From positions 1-64,000 of the forward strand of contig CAZALU010000005.1 of the NCBI GenBank assembly GCA_964486075.1: a stretch of DNA of 64,000 nt. Direction: 5' to 3'. Positions 50,604 through 59,621 of this stretch are shown piece after piece (the first letter of the stretch is position 1; each line of letters opens with the position of its first letter). The notes under the pieces were generated by a model that did not search any database, had not been told where the DNA came from, and saw only the letters and a program-made list of their open reading frames with translations. The stretch comes from JAHIJO01 sp964486075 (lineage in GTDB: Bacteria > Verrucomicrobiota > Kiritimatiellia > JAAZAB01). A program made the position numbers and the translations under genes.

Positions 50604-51026
50604 ATGTATCGAAAAACAGATTCGGCTTTGCAGGCCAACACCACCATTAATGGGCCGGCGGGTTTCACGTTGATCGAGGTGATGCTGGTGGTGGTCATCA
50701 TCGGGATCCTCGCCGCCATCATCCTTCCGAACTTGGGGGGCAAGACAAAACAGGCCCAGGTGGCGGCAACCAAGGCCAGCATCGCCGGCATCAGCCTGGC
50801 GATCGATAATTACGAGGTGGATAACGGCTATTACCCCCCGTCGCTCCAGTCGCTTATCACTAAAGGCTCTGAGTTGCACTGGAATGGACCTTATCTTAAA
50901 AAAACGGTCATGCCCCTCGATGATTGGGGCAAGCAATTCGATTACTCGGCCAAAGAGAACGGTTATGATCTTAGATCAGCCGGCCCGAACGGCGTGGTGG
51001 GCGATGCTGATGATTTGACGAACTGA
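50604..51026 (+). CDS. gspG: Major pseudopilin GspG
   Basis: A 140-residue class III prepilin-like protein. A 20-residue leader ends at Gly in GPAG, followed by FTLIEVMLVVVIIGILAAIILP, the N-methylated helix with Glu5. The C-terminal VMPLDDWGKQFDYSAKENGYDLRSAGPNG...DADDL is the calcium-binding loop region of GspG. AAAGGA precedes ATG 50604. It is the main subunit of the pseudopilus that pushes substrates through the secretin. It needs a prepilin peptidase (GspO), which is not in the window. Confidence 0.95.
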   Translation: MYRKTDSALQANTTINGPAGFTLIEVMLVVVIIGILAAIILPNLGGKTKQAQVAATKASIAGISLAIDNYEVDNGYYPPSLQSLITKGSELHWNGPYLKKTVMPLDDWGKQFDYSAKENGYDLRSAGPNGVVGDADDLTN

Positions 51027-51117
51027 TAAGCATTGCGAGACCCGGCAAACAGTCGATGCGTCGGGCGTCGGCTCGCGGAATGGAATGCGATGAACGACGC
51101 CGACGCGCGGTCATACC

Positions 51118-51654
51118 ATGAACAGGTTTATCTTTCAGCATTGTTCCGGCCCGCGATCGCCCCAGCGCTCAGCCGCCAGGTCATTCAAAACCCGGTCTTT
51201 ACGGGCGTTCACCTTGATCGAACTGATGCTGGTGGTGATCATTATCGGCATCATGTTGGGCGTGGCCATGCCGTCGCTGGTGGAAACCATGCGTCGGCAT
51301 CGCCTGCGAACGGCCGCCCGTACGCTGGTGACGGTGGCCCGTTATGCGCGGAGCATGGCGATTCTTAAGCAGAGCGACCTTTCGATTTCATTCAACCTTG
51401 ACACCGGCCAAGTGGACCTGGTCGCCGTCGACACTTCCCTGCCCCGTTTTACGCGTATTCTGGAAGGTATCGCCTTGGAATATGTGGAAGTGGAGGGAAC
51501 CGACTGCGTTACCAAAGAGGTATGCACCATTCCTTATCGTCGCAATGGCACGTGCCGCCCGTTCTCTGTTAAGATCCGGGACCGGAACGGCAATTACGCG
51601 CTGATCAAGGTGGATGCCCTCTCCAGCGTCACAACCCGGGAATTCGGGAGGTAA
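51118..51654 (+). CDS. gspH: Minor pseudopilin GspH-like
   Basis: A 178-residue protein with a 29-residue basic leader, then FTLIELMLVVIIIGIMLGVAMPSLVETMRRHRLRTAARTLVTVARYARSMAI, the GspH/FimT pattern. The residue before the cleavage site is Ala (LRA/FTLIE) instead of the usual Gly, which is tolerated poorly by many prepilin peptidases. There is no clear ribosome site; the distance to gspG is 91 bases. GspH joins the I-J-K tip. The next gene starts just past its stop. Confidence 0.85.
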   Translation: MNRFIFQHCSGPRSPQRSAARSFKTRSLRAFTLIELMLVVIIIGIMLGVAMPSLVETMRRHRLRTAARTLVTVARYARSMAILKQSDLSISFNLDTGQVDLVAVDTSLPRFTRILEGIALEYVEVEGTDCVTKEVCTIPYRRNGTCRPFSVKIRDRNGNYALIKVDALSSVTTREFGR

Positions 51655-51673
51655 TAACGGACACAGTAAAATC

Positions 51674-52096
51674 ATGGTCACGCGATGTTTACAACGCAGG
51701 ATTTTAAATGAACTCCGGGGCTTCACCCTGATCGAGGCCGTGCTGGCGCTGGCCATTTTAAGCATCGGTATGTTCGTGCTGATCGAATGCACGGCCAGGT
51801 GCCTGGCGGTGATACGCACCTCCCGTAATTATCAGACCGCCCGCATGGTGCTGGCCCAGGGCGAGTGCGCGCATCCGCTGGTCTGGTCCAACGATGCGGA
51901 TCAAAACGCCGTGGCGCCCGAGACCTATCCCAACGGCTATACTTTTTCCCGAACGCTGACGCCCGTGGACGGAGAGGAAAGCTTGTATGTAGTCAAGACT
52001 CGGGTCGCATGGTCGCGAGTCGGCCAGGATGCCTTCGAGGAAGTCGTCGGCATGTTGTACAGCCCGCCAGAACAATACGGAAAATCGGTCCAATAG
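51674..52096 (+). CDS. gspI: Minor pseudopilin GspI-like
   Basis: A 140-residue pseudopilin. From ATG 51674 a short basic leader (VTRCLQRRILNELRG) precedes FTLIEAVLALAILSIGMFVLIECTARCLAVIRTSRNYQTARMVLAQ, the usual GspI helix with A-x-LAILSI. The rest is a small beta domain. It forms the tip of the pseudopilus with GspJ and GspK. The start was chosen because it gives a normal leader; an earlier in-frame start inside gspH would add 20 residues. Confidence 0.85.
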   Translation: MVTRCLQRRILNELRGFTLIEAVLALAILSIGMFVLIECTARCLAVIRTSRNYQTARMVLAQGECAHPLVWSNDADQNAVAPETYPNGYTFSRTLTPVDGEESLYVVKTRVAWSRVGQDAFEEVVGMLYSPPEQYGKSVQ

Positions 52097-52117
52097 CCGT
52101 TAAGCGGCTTGAGCCTG

Positions 52118-52165
52118 CGGCGGAAAACCCTGCTTTACCTGGGGTGGCGGGCGTTCCCCCGCGTT
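52118..52165. repeat. Hairpin-type element (family B) between gspI and gspJ
   Basis: AAACCCTGCTTTACCTGGGG followed by GGCGGGCGTT and CCCCCGC matches 14016-14045, where a similar AAACCCTGCGCTACCTGGGGG run occurs. Confidence 0.5.
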
Positions 52166-52210
52166 GGATTAAACAGAGCATTCATGCCAAACTGGATCAA
52201 TGGGACTAAT

Positions 52211-53011
52211 ATGCCGGCTAATATTATCATGCTGTGCCAGAAAACACGACGAGCCACTCCCTGCCGTTCTGGTCGCGGGGTGCAAGGAGGTGGCGCAGGC
52301 GCAACGCCCCCGTGTGCCGCGTCATGCCGAGGGTTTACGTTGGTTGAAGTCCTGGTATCCGTGATCCTGCTGGCGATCGCCATGGCCATGACCCTCGGCG
52401 CCTATTACAGCATTTCCCGGGCGTGGCAGCGGGGTGTCGCCATGGCGGACCACCTGAATCACGGGGATTTTATCATAGAACAACTCGTTACCGGTCTGCG
52501 TTGCGCGTTTTATCCTCCGCCACAATCCAATACACCGGCAGGCGGGTCGGATTACGGGTTCTGGCTGGAGAAAAACGGAGGCGCTCCGGAGGCGCGGGAT
52601 GTTATCAGCTGGGTTAAAAACGGCGCCGCTCTTCTGGGACCGGACAACAGCTTGTGTCGCGGACTGCACCGGGTGCGGGTATCGATCATGGACGACACAG
52701 ACGGCAACCCGGCGGTGGCAACCCGGGCCTGGCGTCCTTTCGCCAACCTGGATTCGTTCAGCCCGGAGGCCGTCGAACCGTTTTATGTGTCCGGGAAGGT
52801 ACGGGGTCTAAGCTGTCGGATCTCGACCAACCTGACGGATGAGGGCTGGCAGTGGGAGGAAAGCTGGACAGACGACGAAACCAACCGCCTGCCGCTGGCG
52901 GTGGAAATCGTTTTGTACATGGACCCGATCGATAAGAATGAACCGCCGCTGGAAATAAAACGCCTACTGGAAATACCCGTGGCGCCGCTGTCGTTGAAAA
53001 TGAAACACTAA
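52211..53011 (+). CDS. gspJ: Minor pseudopilin GspJ-like
   Basis: About 266 residues from ATG 52211; other in-frame ATGs lie at 52184 and 52229, and the exact start is unclear. A long basic leader of about 39 residues with several Cys precedes the cleavage site CRG/FTLVEVLVSVILLAIAMAMTLGAYYSISRAWQ. The C-terminal domain is larger than the other minor pseudopilins, as expected for GspJ (VRVSIMDDTDGNPAV, GWQWEESWTDDETNRLPLAVEIVLYM). A repeat remnant lies between gspI and this gene, so the upstream in-frame codons to 52109 are not counted. Confidence 0.8.
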   Translation: MPANIIMLCQKTRRATPCRSGRGVQGGGAGATPPCAASCRGFTLVEVLVSVILLAIAMAMTLGAYYSISRAWQRGVAMADHLNHGDFIIEQLVTGLRCAFYPPPQSNTPAGGSDYGFWLEKNGGAPEARDVISWVKNGAALLGPDNSLCRGLHRVRVSIMDDTDGNPAVATRAWRPFANLDSFSPEAVEPFYVSGKVRGLSCRISTNLTDEGWQWEESWTDDETNRLPLAVEIVLYMDPIDKNEPPLEIKRLLEIPVAPLSLKMKH

Positions 53012-53015
53012 AGCC

Positions 53016-54296
53016 ATGGATGGACTGTTCATGTTTAGGAATTTCAAAACAGTAGCAGCGACACCCGCGTTGCTTGCCGTCAGAGGCGGATCCAAGGCGC
53101 GACAGATCGGCAAGAAAAGCGGCGGGAGCGCCGCTTTTACTCGATTCAAGCAGCGCCTATTGGAAAGTTGGCCGCCGCGGGGGCTTAATTTATGTCTGCG
53201 CCGTAAAAGCAAAGCGCGCTCAACCGGTCCGCACGCCCGGCCAGGGCCGTCGGCGCGCTCAGGATCGGCTTTAATCGTGGTCCTGTGGGTGCTGGGACTG
53301 CTTTCAATCTTTGTGCTCGCATTTGCCTTTGACATGCATATCGAGGCCCGGATCACATCCGCCTGGCGCAAACAACTCAAGGCGGGATACCTGGCGCGGG
53401 CGGGCGTGGATTTGGCGCGCGCAGCGCTCCTTGAAACCGCGGATGCCGAACTCAACAACACCGATCCCTCCGCCTACCTGGCCAAGGGCTCGGACGAACA
53501 ATTACGCTATGCTGTCTGGGGCTTGGCTCACGGCAGCGGCGCAAAAATCGAGCGCGATTTCGGGGAGGGCACGCTAACGGTATCCATCCGCCCCGAGAAT
53601 GCACGCCTGAATATTAACAGCCTGATCAATCTCGCCAATCGGGATGCCACCTTAGAGGCCTGGAAGCCGCTGTTCGAGAGCGCCAATGTGCCGCAGGATA
53701 TGTGGGATGGCCTGGTGGATTGTCTCATGGACTGGGTGGATGAAAACGAGTTAACGCATCTGAACGGCGCTGAATCGCTTTATTATGAAAGCCTCTCCCC
53801 GCCGTACAAGGCCAAAAATCGCCCTCTGGCAACGGTCGACGAGCTGATCATGATCAAAGGCTTCAACGAACCGATGCTCGACAGCGAGCGGACGGTCTAT
53901 GATGCCGTGGCCGGATTTCTGACCGCTTATTCGGACGACCAGAAAGTCAACATCAACGCTGTCTCGCGCGATACCCTCATGGCCGCGCTGAATATCGATG
54001 CCCAGCTGGCGGACGAGATAATCCAGGAACGGGTGGGGCCGGACAACCAAGAGGGAACCGAGGATGACCGGCCGTTCAAAGATATCGGCGACCTGCTGTC
54101 GCGGATTCCGGCGCTGGTCCAGACTGTAGCGGATCGCATTACCTTCAGCGCCACAGGCCGTTTTACGATTCAGGCACGAGGCAAAGTCGGGGATATCGAA
54201 CAGGTAATCACCTGCGTCGTCAAGCTGCTGGACAAGCAATTTGTCATCCTTAACTGGTTCGAGGGTCTGCCGGAGGATAACCCCATAACCAGTTGA
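53016..54296 (+). CDS. gspK: Minor pseudopilin GspK-like with unusual N-terminal extension
   Basis: A 426-residue protein. The GspK core starts around residue 82 with SGSALIVVLWVLGLLSIFVLAFAFDMHIEARITSAWR, then KAGYLARAGVDLARAALLE, the large alpha domain with NINSLINLANRDATLEAW and the KVNINAVSRDTLMAALNID helix-hairpin-helix-like segment. It caps the pseudopilus tip. The ~80 residues before the helix are basic and atypical; they are encoded by DNA containing a family B head and a ten-base hairpin (53115-53138). Either this leader is translated, or the true start is an internal codon near 53190-53260. The stop overlaps a possible TTG of the next frame. Confidence 0.8.
   Translation: MDGLFMFRNFKTVAATPALLAVRGGSKARQIGKKSGGSAAFTRFKQRLLESWPPRGLNLCLRRKSKARSTGPHARPGPSARSGSALIVVLWVLGLLSIFVLAFAFDMHIEARITSAWRKQLKAGYLARAGVDLARAALLETADAELNNTDPSAYLAKGSDEQLRYAVWGLAHGSGAKIERDFGEGTLTVSIRPENARLNINSLINLANRDATLEAWKPLFESANVPQDMWDGLVDCLMDWVDENELTHLNGAESLYYESLSPPYKAKNRPLATVDELIMIKGFNEPMLDSERTVYDAVAGFLTAYSDDQKVNINAVSRDTLMAALNIDAQLADEIIQERVGPDNQEGTEDDRPFKDIGDLLSRIPALVQTVADRITFSATGRFTIQARGKVGDIEQVITCVVKLLDKQFVILNWFEGLPEDNPITS
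53034..53138. repeat. Hairpin element (family B) within the gspK 5' region
   Basis: Head GGAATTTCAAAACAGTAGC resembles 44344-44363. Hairpin arms AAAAGCGGCG (53115-53124) and CGCCGCTTTT (53129-53138) have a GGAG loop. Confidence 0.6.
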
Positions 54297-54367
54297 CATC
54301 AGCCTGGCAGATGATAGACAATACTGCCCGGTGTAATACGCTTCCGATCAGCAGTCTGCGGAGCGAC

Positions 54368-55912
54368 ATGATCATGACAACATTATCCAATTCTCAGGTT
54401 GGTGGCCTCCACTGGCGCAGCCGGCTGCGACGTCTTTATCTCCAGGCCGGATCTTTCTGGACCGCGCTCCACCGGGATCTGCGTCAGGGACGCGCCAAGC
54501 GCGCTCCCGCTACGGGCCTATGTATTCGGCGGAACAGCCTGGAATGGTCTACCTTGTGCGAGGGCAAAAAAGGGCTGGAAAAGCTATCCTCCGGACAGTT
54601 GACCCTGGAAGGGGACGCTGCCCTATTGACCGATGCCGACAAGCTGGCGGAAGAAATCCGGCGTCGCTCTCCCGGATTGAACGGACCCATCTCGCTGGGT
54701 CTTTCTTCCGAGCAGATGCTTTTGCGCGTTGTCGATCTGCCTTCGACCGATCCTGATGAGATGGCGGGCATGATCAAGCTGCAATTGGACAAGTTTTCTC
54801 CCTTTCCCGAGGAGCGCATGGCGTTTTCCTACGAATGGCTGCAAGCGACCGCGGGAGGCTGCCGGGTGCTGATCGCGGCGGTGCAGAAGGAAACCATCGA
54901 CTTCATGAGCGCCGCCTGCATGCAGGCCGAACTCGATCTACAGCGCATCGACGCCGATGTATTGGGATGGTGGCGAGTGCTGACCGACAAAGGGGTGGCG
55001 CCCACCGCGGGCCGGTATCTCCTGCTGCTGCTGGAGGCGGATGGCGGCATGTTCCTGGCGGTTGAGCAGGGATCGCTGGTGGCCATGAAAGCCGTCGGGG
55101 CGAGCGCGGGATTTACGGAGCAAGAACATGCCGCTGAAATAGCCCATGAACTGGGAGCGTTTATTCTGGACCTGGACCTGGAACAGGGCGTAGCGCCTGT
55201 GAGCGGCTTGGATTTATGGCAGCGGGGTCCGGCGCCGGGCCTGCTAGCGGAACGTCTGAAGACGGAGCTGGGTCGAGCAGCGCGGATCTGCGATTTGGAT
55301 TCTTTACCCACCCCCAGCGAAGGCCTGGCTCGACGGATGCTTGTGCCGCCTTTCAACAGCTCGTCCGCGCCCGGGCGCGGCACGGCGGCAGCGCTGGACC
55401 TGATGCCGGGGATTTGGCGCACGACCGAAGATTCCCAGCGTGTACAACGCCGTCTGATCGCCGCTTCGATTCTGATCTTGGGGTTCTGGCTGGCGCTCGG
55501 CCTGGGGTTCATGACCAGTTATGCCTGGCAACAGCGCGGCCTACAAAAAATCGAACAGCGCCTGGCCGAAATCCAAAAGCCCGCCGATGAAGCACGGGCG
55601 ATGCAAAGGCGCGCCCGGTCTTTCGAGCAGTTCTTGGACCGCAAGCAATCTACCCTGGAATGCCTGCGCGAGATCTGCACAGTCCTGCCCGAGGGCATCA
55701 CCCTCACAACTTTCCAGTTCAAGAAGGCAAAAAGCGTCATCCTGCGCGGGGAAGCTCTCACCGTTAATCCGATTTACGATTTCAAGCAGGAACTTGATAA
55801 ATCAAAGCTGTTCAAAAATATCGACATGGGCAGCATCCAGCCCGGCAAGCGCAAAAACGAAACTGTGCAGACATTCCAACTGACGGTCCACCTGCCGGAG
55901 GAACAGCCATGA
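54368..55912 (+). CDS. gspL: GspL-like protein (PilM-like domain fused to PilN-like membrane domain)
   Basis: A 514-residue protein. Residues ~40-300 look like an actin-fold PilM/GspL cytoplasmic domain (LRVVDLPSTDPDEMAGMIKLQLDKFSPFPEERMAFSYEWL). One transmembrane helix lies at ~362-388 (IAASILILGFWLALGLGFM). A periplasmic coiled/ferredoxin-like PilN region follows (ICTVLPEGITLTTFQFKKAKSVILRGEALTVNPIYDFKQEL). It links GspE to GspF and GspM. ATG 54368 has GGAG five bases upstream; the longer TTG frame from 54293 lacks one. Its stop overlaps the gspM start (ATGA). Confidence 0.82.
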   Translation: MIMTTLSNSQVGGLHWRSRLRRLYLQAGSFWTALHRDLRQGRAKRAPATGLCIRRNSLEWSTLCEGKKGLEKLSSGQLTLEGDAALLTDADKLAEEIRRRSPGLNGPISLGLSSEQMLLRVVDLPSTDPDEMAGMIKLQLDKFSPFPEERMAFSYEWLQATAGGCRVLIAAVQKETIDFMSAACMQAELDLQRIDADVLGWWRVLTDKGVAPTAGRYLLLLLEADGGMFLAVEQGSLVAMKAVGASAGFTEQEHAAEIAHELGAFILDLDLEQGVAPVSGLDLWQRGPAPGLLAERLKTELGRAARICDLDSLPTPSEGLARRMLVPPFNSSSAPGRGTAAALDLMPGIWRTTEDSQRVQRRLIAASILILGFWLALGLGFMTSYAWQQRGLQKIEQRLAEIQKPADEARAMQRRARSFEQFLDRKQSTLECLREICTVLPEGITLTTFQFKKAKSVILRGEALTVNPIYDFKQELDKSKLFKNIDMGSIQPGKRKNETVQTFQLTVHLPEEQP

Positions 55913-56484
55913 GGTTATCCAGCCGGGAAGCGACGTTGAGTTGGATGGTAGGTTTGCTGATCCTGATCGGCCTGACTTATTGGTTTATCGCCCCCAAGAT
56001 CAGGATCTGGATGGAATCCGTGGAGAGGCGGAAGCAGATGCTGGACCGCATCGTGCTTATGGAACACCAGGTCGAGTCGCAAGGACAGTGGGAAGAACGA
56101 CTGAACACGGTTAAAACCAGGCTGGCGAAATATTCGGTCGGGCAGGATGTAACAGCCGATTACCTGAAAATCCTGGAACGGGTCGCGCAGGATAATCAAG
56201 TGAATCTCGGCCGGCGCCAGCCGCAAAAGGAAAAACGGCACGGAGACCTCTACGAGTTGGCCATCGATTGTTCCTGGGAAGGAGACTTGGAGACGCTGAT
56301 CCGGTTTCTTTTTGCCCTGGAGCAGGAATCCGTTACCATGGATGTCGAGGAGTTGACGATATCCATGATGCCCGGCGGCAAAAACCAGCTGAAGGGCAAT
56401 TTTACGGTGATGTGCATTTACTCCCGCGACGGCAATCCGCCGACCGAGGGCAACAGCACCGATGCTAAACCCGAAAAACTCTAA
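55909..56484 (+). CDS. gspM: GspM-like protein
   Basis: A 191-residue bitopic membrane protein. A single helix lies near the N-terminus (LSWMVGLLILIGLTYWFIA, ~11-29), followed by a coiled-coil (ESVERRKQMLDRIVLMEHQVESQGQWEERLNTVKTRL) and a periplasmic alpha/beta domain (ELAIDCSWEGDLETLIRFLFALEQ) of the GspM/PilO type. It starts inside the gspL stop, so translation is coupled. It completes the inner-membrane platform with GspL. Confidence 0.78.
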   Translation: MRLSSREATLSWMVGLLILIGLTYWFIAPKIRIWMESVERRKQMLDRIVLMEHQVESQGQWEERLNTVKTRLAKYSVGQDVTADYLKILERVAQDNQVNLGRRQPQKEKRHGDLYELAIDCSWEGDLETLIRFLFALEQESVTMDVEELTISMMPGGKNQLKGNFTVMCIYSRDGNPPTEGNSTDAKPEKL

Positions 56485-56596
56485 TGCGGGGCTTACCCGC
56501 AACCCAAGGTCGCCGGATCCGTAAACAAAGCGTTGTGTTGTACCGATGATTATGACACAATAATAGCCAAAGCCTTTAACCTAAAGCACAAAGCTT

Positions 56597-59110
56597 ATGA
56601 ATCGTTGGAAAATCATGCTGGGTATTCTCTGGATCGTTTTCGGCCTGTGTAACGTAGCCCAGGTGACGAATAACGGTCCGCTGCCCATGACGCTGGAAGC
56701 GGAGGAGGAAGACGATAACCTGGAGGGGATGGCCGACGAAACGGCTCTACCGCCTCTGCTCCCTTTTGGACAACAGTCCCTGTCCAGCGACGAGATGCTC
56801 GTCGGCCTGAAGTACGAAGCATTGGATTTGGATGAAGTGCTTAAGCAGTATAGCGAATGGACCGGGTTGGCCATCCTGAAGGCCCCGGACGTGCCCGCCG
56901 TCAAGATCACCCTCAAATGTCCCAAGCGCCTGCCGCGGCGGGAAGCCATGCTGGCCATCGAAGGCGTGCTGGGGATGAACGGCGTGGCGCTTGTGCCGAT
57001 GGGCGACAAATTCCTCAAGGTGGTGCCAATCGGCGCCGCCCGCCAGTATGGCATGCAAACCGGCATCGGGGCCATGGATCAAGACATCACAGACACCGAT
57101 AAACTAGTCAGTCGGATCGTAGAACTAAAGCATATCGATATCGCCGCGGCCCAGGGCGTTGTTCAGAATCTGATTCATAGCTACGGCAAAATAATGCCCC
57201 TGGAACGGGTCAACTGCATCATGATCACGGATAGCGCGATCAATATCAAACGCATCCTCGAGATATTGAACGTGATCGATCAGCCTATTGAAATCCGGGA
57301 GGAATTACGGGTATTCCCGATTACCTATGCCAAAGCGTCGGAGATCATGGGCAAGATCGAATCGATTCTGGCCGACGCCCAGGCGCGGGATACTAAGACC
57401 CAGCTCATCCGCCAGCAGTTGTTGACCGCGCCCCGCAGGGCGCTCGTGCCGGGCCAACCGGGACAGACCGCACCAGCCTTGAGCTTGGCCCAGTCGGATT
57501 CGGAACAGGGCATCATCCAGGGCAAGGTCAAGATGGTGGCGGACGACCGCACCAATGGCTTGATCATTATTACCCGGCCGGAACATTTCCGGTTCATCGA
57601 AAAAATAATCAAGGTCCTGGACTGCTCGGTGGAGCCGGATGTAACCATCAAGGTGTTTTCCCTCGAATACGCCGATGCCAAGGATGTCTTGGCGCTGTTG
57701 ACCAGCATGGTCAGCGCGTCGGCGGCCACTGCCAAAGCAACACCAGCCGCCCAACAACGCACGTCGTCACCGGATGGGCTGACCCCGAGCTTTGCTCCGC
57801 CGCCTTCCAGGGAATCCGCGAAAAGCGCCAGCCCCGGGGAGAGCGGGGAAATCCAGATCAGCGGTAAATTATCTTCGGATGTCAAGATCATTGCCGACCC
57901 CCGCACCAATGCCCTGCTGATCATGGCCACCAAAAAGGACATGGCCGCAATCGAGGACCTTTTGGCCCAACTAGATATTTCGCTTTCCCAAGTGCTGATC
58001 GAAGTGGTCATCATCGAGGTGATTCTTAAAAACGATATCAAGATGGGAGTCGACTGGCTGCAAAAGTCCATGGTCGCCTACAATAAGAAGCAAAGCGGCG
58101 GCCGCCGCGCCTTCATGGGATATGCCGGGTCGAGTATGCAAGGCACGGGCGGCCAGCTCATCGACGCCACGACGCTCACTGACGCCGCAAAAAACGTCGC
58201 CGGCGCTGGTTCGGGGCTGACGTATTATTTCAGCATTTTCGATCTTAATATCGACGCCGTGATCAACATGCTGCAAACCTCCAGCGATTCCCGGATCCTT
58301 TCGACCCCGATTATTATGACAACGGACAACAAGGAAGCCCGGATCATGATCGGCGAGAAGCGCCCAATCGTCACTTCCACCTCCATTACCACTGGCGGAT
58401 ACCAGCAGTCGGGGTATGAATACAAAGATATCGGCATCGAGCTGACGGTCACGCCACATATCAACAAGAATGGTTTCGTGGTCATGGAAGTCGCCCAGAA
58501 GGTCAACAATGTCGGCGGTAGCACCAAGATCGATGGCAATGACGTGCCGATCATCACCACCCGGGAGTTCGGCGCCTCGATCTCAGTCAATGACCGTCGC
58601 ACAATTGTCTTGGGCGGACTGGTGGGCACCGACAAAACAACCGGCGAAGAGAAGATTCCTTTTTTGGGAGATATTCCGCTCCTGGGCCACTTGTTCCGCT
58701 ATGAAAACAAGGAGGGCAATCGAACTGAGCTGATGGTCATGATCACGCCCTATGTTCTGAACTCAACTCAGGACGTCTACAAGGAGACTGCCCGCCGCTT
58801 CGATGCCCTTCAAAAGGCGGACGATTTACTCCGCAAGGATTGGTCGGATACCGAGCTGGGCAAATGTCTGACGGCGGAACAATTGCGCGCCATAGAGCGC
58901 GAGAAGGAACGGGAGACACTGGAACGCAAGGCCAGCGTCAAGGAGGTGAAACGGGAAGCAGCACGGGCGGAAAGGAAGGCCGACCGCGAAGCAAGACAGA
59001 TGATGCTCCAGTACGAAAATATCTCCGCCAGCGAAACATCAACGGATGGCGCCACACCCATCCCGCCCGACGATAGCGTGCAGCAGCCGGCGCCAGGGCT
59101 GGAGCCATAG
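56597..59110 (+). CDS. gspD: Type II secretion secretin GspD
   Basis: An 837-residue outer-membrane secretin. An N-terminal signal-like helix (WKIMLGILWIVFGLCNVAQV) precedes an acidic linker. N0 lies at ~73-150 (DLDEVLKQYSEWTGLAIL), followed by N1-N3 repeats (RVNCIMITDSAINIKRILEIL, DDRTNGLIIITRPEHFRFIEKII, DPRTNALLIMATKKDMAAIEDLL), then the secretin barrel (VIIEVILKNDIKMGVDW, ILSTPIIMTTDNKEARIMIGEKRPIV, GIELTVTPHINKNGFVVMEVAQKVN, RRTIVLGGLVGTDKTTGEEKIPFLGDIPLLGHLFR). A ~75-residue highly charged helical tail after ~750 (EKERETLERKASVKEVKREA) is unusual. It is last in the operon; no GspC or pilotin gene is seen. Confidence 0.94.
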   Translation: MNRWKIMLGILWIVFGLCNVAQVTNNGPLPMTLEAEEEDDNLEGMADETALPPLLPFGQQSLSSDEMLVGLKYEALDLDEVLKQYSEWTGLAILKAPDVPAVKITLKCPKRLPRREAMLAIEGVLGMNGVALVPMGDKFLKVVPIGAARQYGMQTGIGAMDQDITDTDKLVSRIVELKHIDIAAAQGVVQNLIHSYGKIMPLERVNCIMITDSAINIKRILEILNVIDQPIEIREELRVFPITYAKASEIMGKIESILADAQARDTKTQLIRQQLLTAPRRALVPGQPGQTAPALSLAQSDSEQGIIQGKVKMVADDRTNGLIIITRPEHFRFIEKIIKVLDCSVEPDVTIKVFSLEYADAKDVLALLTSMVSASAATAKATPAAQQRTSSPDGLTPSFAPPPSRESAKSASPGESGEIQISGKLSSDVKIIADPRTNALLIMATKKDMAAIEDLLAQLDISLSQVLIEVVIIEVILKNDIKMGVDWLQKSMVAYNKKQSGGRRAFMGYAGSSMQGTGGQLIDATTLTDAAKNVAGAGSGLTYYFSIFDLNIDAVINMLQTSSDSRILSTPIIMTTDNKEARIMIGEKRPIVTSTSITTGGYQQSGYEYKDIGIELTVTPHINKNGFVVMEVAQKVNNVGGSTKIDGNDVPIITTREFGASISVNDRRTIVLGGLVGTDKTTGEEKIPFLGDIPLLGHLFRYENKEGNRTELMVMITPYVLNSTQDVYKETARRFDALQKADDLLRKDWSDTELGKCLTAEQLRAIEREKERETLERKASVKEVKREAARAERKADREARQMMLQYENISASETSTDGATPIPPDDSVQQPAPGLEP

Positions 59111-59116
59111 AAACTT

Positions 59117-59611
59117 ATGCAACAAACCCCTCACACAGTTCAAGTGCGTCCGATCGAGTCGGCCGATACGCCACAGGTTAAGTCCCTGATCAGTACGATC
59201 CTGGATTCGGAATTCGCTTCCGAACGCAAGGAGTACGCCTACTTCGACCTGAACGATCCTGTTCGGTACTACAGCGGCAAAAAGGATATTTTTTTGGTGG
59301 CGGAGAAGGACGGCAAAATTATCGGCACGGTGGCCATCAAGGAGGACTCTCCCGATACCGCCCTGCTGCGGCGCGTGTTTGTAAACAAGGATTTCCGGGG
59401 CCAGGGCTACGGGGCCAAACTGCTGCAGAAAGCTATGGAGTTTTGTTTCGAGCACGACTACCACACGGTGAACTTCCGGGGCAGCGATAAAATGCAAAGC
59501 GCCTTGAAGCTCTGTGTGAAGCAGGGCTTCCAGCAGCAAACCGTGACCGCCTCGCCAGAGTTTAAAATGTTCATCCTGACCAAGAAGCTGAAAACGCCAG
59601 CCACGAGTTGA
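59117..59611 (+). CDS. GNAT-family N-acetyltransferase
   Basis: A 164-residue acyltransferase. It has VRPIESADTPQVKSLISTIL at the N-terminus, VAEKDGKIIGTVAIKED (~66-82), the acetyl-CoA loop VFVNKDFRGQGYGAKLLQKAMEF (~94-116) and a final GSDKMQSALKLCVKQGFQQQ (~131-150). It starts six bases after gspD and may be co-transcribed with it. The substrate is unknown, and a link to secretion is not implied. It is convergent with the nuclease/hflX operon. Confidence 0.8.
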   Translation: MQQTPHTVQVRPIESADTPQVKSLISTILDSEFASERKEYAYFDLNDPVRYYSGKKDIFLVAEKDGKIIGTVAIKEDSPDTALLRRVFVNKDFRGQGYGAKLLQKAMEFCFEHDYHTVNFRGSDKMQSALKLCVKQGFQQQTVTASPEFKMFILTKKLKTPATS

Positions 59612-59621
59612 GCAGGCCCGC

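Noticed and set aside
59117..59611. GNAT after gspD as part of the secretion machinery
   Set aside because: No known secretion role for this fold; the short gap alone is weak evidence.
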